This document shows, in pieces, positions 58,707 to 64,000 of a stretch of 64,000 bases of DNA. The DNA lies in the NCBI GenBank assembly GCA_950295325.1, contig OX485803.1, forward strand, positions 71,129,554-71,193,553, in the 5' to 3' direction. The translations under genes and the position numbers were made by a program. The notes under the pieces are model-generated. The model was given only the letters and a program-made list of their open reading frames with translations. It was not told where the DNA came from and did not search any database. Within the stretch, counting starts at the first letter, position 1; the number at the start of each line of letters is the position of its first letter. This DNA is from Polytrichum commune. Taxonomy: Eukaryota > Streptophyta > Polytrichopsida > Polytrichales > Polytrichaceae.

Positions 58707-58749
58707 GAGACATCATTTGTTCTCCTCATTTATTTAAAACCATTTAATC

Positions 58750-61110
58750 TATCCCTTTTAGAGCTCGTCGTGAGCTAGTTGGGTACTAAGTATACAAATT
58801 TTTGTCCATATGGTTGAGGGGTGCATGTTTGTGAGGTCTCAGGTTGGGCCTAAAGGGCATTGTCGGATCTGATAAACCATCCGAGACCAACTTCAGAACC
58901 TATAAAAACTTGGAAATTTAGCTATATGAATTAGTGGATTGACTTAAATGTAGCCTTAGTGTGGCCATTAATGAGGTCTGCAATTTTGATTTTGTGGCTA
59001 ACTGAGTAAGGGGCAGCCTCAAATGTGGCAGTAGTTAGTTCTTGGGAATCCAAAATTCTTGCCATATTGTTCAGGGGTGCATGTTTGTGAGGTCTCCGGA
59101 TGGGCCTAAAGGGCATTGTCGGATCCGACAATGCATCCAAGACCAAGTTGAGAACCTCTAAAAAACTTAGAAAGTTGGCTATATTAACTAGTTGGTTGAC
59201 TGAAATGTGGCCTTAATGTGGCATTCAATTATGCTCAAAATATTGATTTTGTGGCTAACTGAGTAAGGAACTGAGTTTTATGTGACCTTGGTTATGTCTT
59301 TCATGAGGCTCAAAGTTTTAATTTTGTGGCTAACTGAGTAAGGGGCAGCCTGAAATGTGGCAGTAGTTAGTTCTTGGGAATCCAAATTTCTGGCCATATT
59401 GTTGAGGGGTGCATGTTTGTGAGTTCTCAGGTTGGGCCTAAAGGGCATTGTCAGATCCGACAAAGCATCCGCGACCAACTTCACAACCTTTAATAACTTC
59501 GAAATTTGTCAATATGAACTAGTGGGTTGACTGAAATGTGGCCTTAATGTGGCCTTCAGTAACGGTCTAATTGTTGATTTTGTGGCTAACTGTGTAAGGG
59601 GCTGACTGAAATGTTGCCTTAGTTAGTTCTTGAATTAGGCTCACAGTGTTGTTTTCTGGCTATCTGAGTTAGGGGCTGACTTTGATGTGGCCTTGGTTAG
59701 GTCTTTAATGATGCTCAAAGTTTTGATTTTGTGGCTAACTGAGTAAGGGGCAGCCTGAAATGTGGCCTTAGTTAGGTTTTGAATGAGGCTGAAATTGTTG
59801 ATTTTGTGGCTAAATGAGGAGGTTATTCACTGAGATGTGGCCTTAGTTAGGTCTTGAATGAGGCTCAAATTGTTGCTTTTGTGGCTAACTGAGTAAGTTA
59901 TTCACTGAGATATGGCTTTAGTTAGGTCTTGAATGAGGTCTGAGATGTTGATTTTGTGGCTCACTGAGTAAGGGCTGACTTTGATGTGGCTTAGTTAGGT
60001 CTTTAATGAGGCTCAAAGTGTTGATTTTGTGGCTAATTGAGTAAGGGGGTTGACTTTAATGTGGCCTTAGTTAGGTCTTTATAATCCAAATTTCTGGCCA
60101 TATGGTTGAGGGGTGGATGTTTGTGAGGTCTCAGGTTAGGCCTAAAGGGCATTGTCGGATCCGACAAAGCATCCAAGACCAAGTTGAGAACCTCTAAAAA
60201 CTTAGAAAGTTGGCTTAGTGTGGCCTTGAATGAGGTCTGAAAATTTGATTTTGTGGCTAACTCCATAAGTGAGTTGACTTATATGTGGGCTAAGTTAGGT
60301 CCTAAGTATTCAAATTTCTGGCCACATGGTTGAGGGGTGCATGTTTGTGAGGTCTCAGGTAAGGCCTAAAGGGCATTGTCGGATCCGATACAGCATCCGA
60401 GACCAACTTCAGAACCTTTAGAAACTTAGAAATTTGGCTATATTAACTAGTGGGTTGACTGAAATGTGGCCTTATTTGGTTCTTGAATTAGGCTCACAAT
60501 GTTGATTTTGTGGCTATCTGTGTTAGTGGTTGTCTGAAATGTGGCCTTAGTTAGGCCTTCAATTATGCTCCAAGTGTTGATTCTGTGGCTAACTAAGTAA
60601 GGTGCTGACTTTAATGTTGCTTTAGTTAGTTCTTGAATTAGGCTCACAGTGTTGATTTTGTGGCTATCTGAATAAGGGGCTGACTGAAATGTGGCCTTAG
60701 TTAGGTCTTCTATGAGGCTCAAAGTTTTGATTTTGTGTCTACCTGAGTAAGGGGCAGACTGAAATGAGGCATTAATTAGTTCTTAGGGATTCAAATTTCT
60801 GGCCATATGGTTGAGGGGTGCATGTTTGTGAGGTCTCAGGTTGGGCCTACAGGGCATTGTAAGATCCGATAAACCATCTGAGACCAACTTCAGAACCTAT
60901 AAAAACTTAGAAATTTGGCTATATTAACTAGTGTGTTGACTGAAATGCGGCCTTCATGTGGCCTTTAGGTAGGGTCAAATTGTTGATTTTGTGGCTTACT
61001 GAGTAACGGGGCAGAATGAAATGTGGCTTACTTAAGTACTAAGTATTTAAATTTCTGGCCATATCATTTAGAGGTCCTAGTTTGCGAGGTCTGAGTGAGG
61101 TGTGAGGAAG
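58750..61110. repeat. Satellite C2 inside PM intron
   Basis: About 2.4 kb of the same satellite as C1, more diverged. Exact GTCGGATCCGAC lies near 59116 and 60152; mutated copies lie near 58864, 59451, 60378 and 60862. The filler units TGGCTAACTGAGTAAGGGGC and GTGGCCTTAGTTAGGTC dominate. It sits in one intron (58696-61184) of the R PM gene. Confidence 0.92.
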
Positions 61111-62449
61111 TCTCAATCGCTTAATCTTTCGATACGTTAGTTCTTTTATAAGTTGTTGATTGGCCTCACTCCTTGGTTGTGAAGGTACATCAAGCACGAG
61201 CTTTTCAAGAAGAAGGCTTTGAAGAAGCTCCCTCCATTTCTAGACGCATGGTCAGATTCCTCTTCACCCACCTTCGTTTTTTCCCCGGCTCAAAAACGCA
61301 ACTTTTCCCTCCCGCATCTCCGCGAGTGTTGCTGGTACTTGGAATGTAAGAAGACGTGGCAACCGGATGAGGAGGCGGACTTGAAGATTCGCCTCTCCGG
61401 TGGAGAGCCGAACCTGCCTCCTGCTCAAAGCGATGAGGTTGTTCTTCTAGAGAGTGAGCTTCAGGAGGTGGATGAGGTTGTTGCGACTCTCGATGAGCCC
61501 AACACTCAGAAGTCCAAGAGGAGGAAGCGTGCGACTCAAGACGAGTCATCACTCAAGAAGCGCGCGAGGAAGCTCAAGCCTGTGGAGGATGATCCCCCTC
61601 CCCCTGCTTCACTTGAGGCGGCAGTTGCATCCACTGCAACTCTAAGTGAATTACCTACTCTATCCAGGCCGCCTCCTCCGCCCATTCTTTCATCTGTTAG
61701 GCGTCCTCCCGTTGTTTCAGAATTCATGTTGAATTCCTCCATTGTTCATCAACGTCGTCATTTTCATGAGATTTCAAACTTCATTCTTTCTCTTCCACCC
61801 TCCCATCCCAAGAGAGCTCTAGGTGTTGCGAGGTCAGATGTGGGCATGGCTGATCTTGTCATTGCCGACATCCCGGAGAACCTGCCTGTACCTAATGTCT
61901 CCCATCCTTCCTATAGTGTACCTTCGTGGAATGCATTGGAAGCGATTTTCTAGGTGAGCTCTTTGATTTTGCGGATGAGATCCTGCATGACGATGGAGCT
62001 CTCCTCCTCTTTCATCCTGATGACAATGGTGACTTTAGGGAGAGCATTGAAGACCACTTTGCTGCTTTTGGGTTCACGATCTTCAAGGAGTGGCTGGGAG
62101 TCAACCGTCTTCGCCTATCTTCAGCTAAGCATAAGGACAAGACCACCAACCTCTTCCAAGTTGTACTACTTGTTCGTGCCACCAAAACAATTGGATCCGA
62201 CCTTGATAAGCGGCCGCGGCACTCGTCATTTCGGCTTCGCGATGCCAATGAGCTCAAGGCTCTTGGCATTGAGCTCGACATGGATGATGCGATCATGAAT
62301 TATACCGCAACTCCTCTCATGGACGGCTCCAAAGCTTGGCGTGGTCCCCGTGAGAAAGATATTGCTTTCATGTCCTCCTTGATAATGGCCACTACGGACA
62401 TTGGACAGGTTGTGGTGGACGTTAATGCGGGCGTTGGTATGTCCTAATT

Positions 62450-63110
62450 CCTAGTTGAGAACCTCTAAAAACTTAGAAATTTGGCTATATGAACTAGTTG
62501 GTTGACTTAAATCTGGCCTTAGATGTTAGAGGTCTGAAATGTTGAATTTGTGGCTCACTAAGTAAGGGGCTGACTCTGATGTGGCTTAGTTAGGTCTTTA
62601 ATGAGGCTCAAATTGTTGATTTTGTGGCTAACTAAGTAAGGGGCTGACTGAAATGTGGCCTTACTTGGTTCTTGAATTAGGCTCACAGTGTTGATTTTGT
62701 GGCTATCTGTGTTAGGGGCTGACTGAAATGTGGCCTTAGTTAGGCCTTCAATTAGGTTCAAAATGTTGATTTTGTGGCTAACAGAGTAAGGGGCTGACTG
62801 GAATATGGCTTAGTTAGGTCTTTAATGAGGCTCAAATTGTTGATTTTGTGGGTAACTGAGTAAGGGGGCTGTCTGAAATGTGGCCTTAGTTAGGCCTTGA
62901 ATGAGGTCTGATGGGTTGATTTTGTGGGTAACTGAGTAAGGGGGCTGACTTACATGTGGCTTAGTTAGGTCTTGAATTAGGCTCAAAGTGTTGATTTTGT
63001 GGCTAACTGAGTAAGGGGGCTGTCTGAAATGTGGCCTTAGTTAGGCCTTGAATGAGGTATGAAATGTTGATTTTGTGGGTAATTGAGTAAGGGGGCTGAC
63101 TGAAATGTGG
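62450..63110. repeat. Satellite C3 inside PM intron, no palindrome
   Basis: About 0.65 kb of C-family filler units (GGCTGACTGAAATGTGGCC, GTTGATTTTGTGGCTAACTGAG) without the GTCGGATCCGAC core. It fills the intron 62437-63125 that splits methylase motif I. Confidence 0.9.
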
Positions 63111-63710
63111 CTTACTCCGCAACAGGGACTTGTATCCATGCATGCAGGCAGCTTGGGCGCCATGTCGTTGCTCTTGAGGAGGACGAGGACACCTTCAACC
63201 GTGTCCTTAAGCCACTCAAGAGTGTTCAGCCTGCAGTGAAGGCTCCATCCATTGTTGTTGCTCCCACGCAGGCTACACAAGGCACGCAGAAGAGGCAGCC
63301 GGCCTTGAAGCGATCGAGGCCAGAGCTCTCGCAGTAAGTGAGTATGATGACCTTCTTCGCTTATTTTCCTTGTCCATTCGGCTTTTACACTTTCCATCCT
63401 CTTTCTTACAATTTTCGTGTTTTTTTTTAGACTTGGCGTTGGTGCGGATGTGTTGGGTACTCCCACCATGGGTTTCACATTGCCTATCTATGCCCATGAT
63501 ATGGCGATGGTACTAGCGGCACAACCTTCTCCTACCGAAGCTAGTACTCCGTCTCCGGGTTATGACCCCCGTGCCTTAGACTTCTTCGACCTTTCCGCGG
63601 AGGTGGATAATGAGTGCCATAGCTTAGATTCCACTTCAGATGAGGGCGGCCATGAGGGTAGTATCTTTGGAAGTAGGGAATCTAGTAGTGACGACCTCAT
63701 TGTTGAGTGA

Positions 63711-64000
63711 TTTTGGGTTTGATTGATTTGTTGGTTTGATTTATCGGTATATGGATTTATAAAGTGTGGTGTGGATTTCAATATTCCAATTATGTCATTG
63801 AATGCATCTTTTCGTTGTTCCCGCATTGCATTCTTCATTTTTGATCACCATCTATAATGTTCACCCTCAAATGTTCACCATCTATAAATGTTGAGCAATA
63901 TACAAATCTTAACATGTCCTAACTATAAGCAATTGTGAAGAGTAATTCTGAGAGAATACCATACACAAAATTGCAAACCCAATCAAAACTTTATTCAATA
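63711..64000. other. 3' flank of PM gene (R)
   Basis: AT-rich sequence after the PM stop, probably 3' UTR and intergenic DNA. No copy of the unit boundary sequence is seen before the window ends. Confidence 0.4.

Larger units (their letters stand above)
56751..63710 (+). pseudogene. PM gene, R: ParB-like domain plus N4/N6 methylase fold
   Basis: Exons: 56751-57487, 57568-57760, 57844-58077, 58163-58384, 58469-58695, 61185-62436, 63126-63333, 63431-63710. All junctions are GT-AG and phase-compatible. The ParB-like domain is about 57030-57650, with its core FFVYDGNHRLLAWKEC (DGNHR at 57330-57344). A charged, Pro-rich linker follows. The methylase fold is permuted: a DPPY-like motif comes first (ADLVIADIPENL, 61867-61878), then a strand HDDGALLLFHPD, then motif I DVNAGVGT across the 62436/63126 splice, followed by LGRHVVALEED. 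The C terminus is acidic. DIPE replaces DPPY, so methylation activity is uncertain. Lesions are a TGA at 58277-58279 and a 1-bp frame change near 61945. Fusions of this type are known in bacteria and phages. Confidence 0.72.

Noticed and set aside
55104..62761. Repeated minus-strand ORFs of 60-94 residues in satellite C
   Set aside because: Periodic open frames produced by the repeat unit itself; no start context or domain, and they vary with unit length.
49690..63110. CRISPR-like array
   Set aside because: Units are long and variable, without constant short repeats and unique spacers, in a plant-like genome; satellite DNA explains them.
1..64000. tRNA and rRNA genes
   Set aside because: No cloverleaf with A and B boxes or rRNA core sequence was recognised on either strand by eye; the tRNA-like sequence at 10712 is only a primer site.

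Overview
The window looks like nuclear DNA of a land plant or close streptophyte relative with a repeat-rich genome. The signs are: plant-type TTTAGGG telomeric repeats at an interstitial site, a Ty3/gypsy retrotransposon with a tRNA-Asp-like primer site, a Mutator-like (MULE) transposase with a SWIM finger, coding exons split by short GT-AG introns, and very little unique coding sequence. The species cannot be told from the sequence. Almost everything recognisable is mobile or derived from mobile elements.

Left part (1-23.3 kb): nested retroelements. Two 2,840-bp solo LTRs, almost identical and in opposite orientation (691-3530 and 7204-10043), each have a perfect 5-bp target duplication. 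The second sits inside the probable 5' LTR of a degraded Ty3/gypsy element. That element's gag-protease, reverse transcriptase, RNase H and integrase run from about 10.7 to 17.9 kb with several frameshifts and a stop. Two ORFs of one plant-transposon protein family (3.9-5.7 kb on minus, 20.1-20.9 kb on plus) flank it. Their ends share a segment of about 32 bp. A 12-bp near-palindromic word, AGRCTATAGYCT, is scattered dozens of times through the LTR and the spacer after pol.

Right part (23.3-64 kb): three related units, called here L1 (about 23.3-28.5 kb), L2 (28.5-about 42.0 kb) and R (42.03 kb to beyond the window). Two gene types define them. One is a MULE-type transposase: DDE core in exon 1, catalytic Glu region and SWIM finger in exon 2. 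The other is a large multi-exon gene, called PM here, that starts with a basic region, continues into a ParB-like domain (DGNHR or DGQHS motif) and ends in a permuted N4/N6 DNA-methylase fold. In L1 and R the transposase and PM genes are head to head over a 300-400 bp shared upstream region. L2 and R also share a small gene (gene A) next to a common boundary sequence. R has a further small gene (gene B), and L2 has an FCP1-like phosphatase gene.

Most striking is that each PM gene carries, in or next to its introns, its own family of repeats built around a different palindrome. L1 has TCTCGG-N2-CCGAGA. L2 has TTTACGGACGC joined to its reverse complement, up to 32 bp perfectly symmetric. R has TGTCGGATCCGACA, about two dozen copies in roughly 7-10 kb of intronic satellite. 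A ParB-like DNA-binding domain fused to a methylase fold, encoded by a transposon whose introns are filled with palindromes private to that copy, suggests a self-recognising DNA-modification or anti-silencing system. This is inference. The nearest known analogy is Arabidopsis VANDAL elements and their VANC proteins. All transposase copies and at least two PM copies in this window carry disabling lesions, so the system here is probably relict or depends on other copies.
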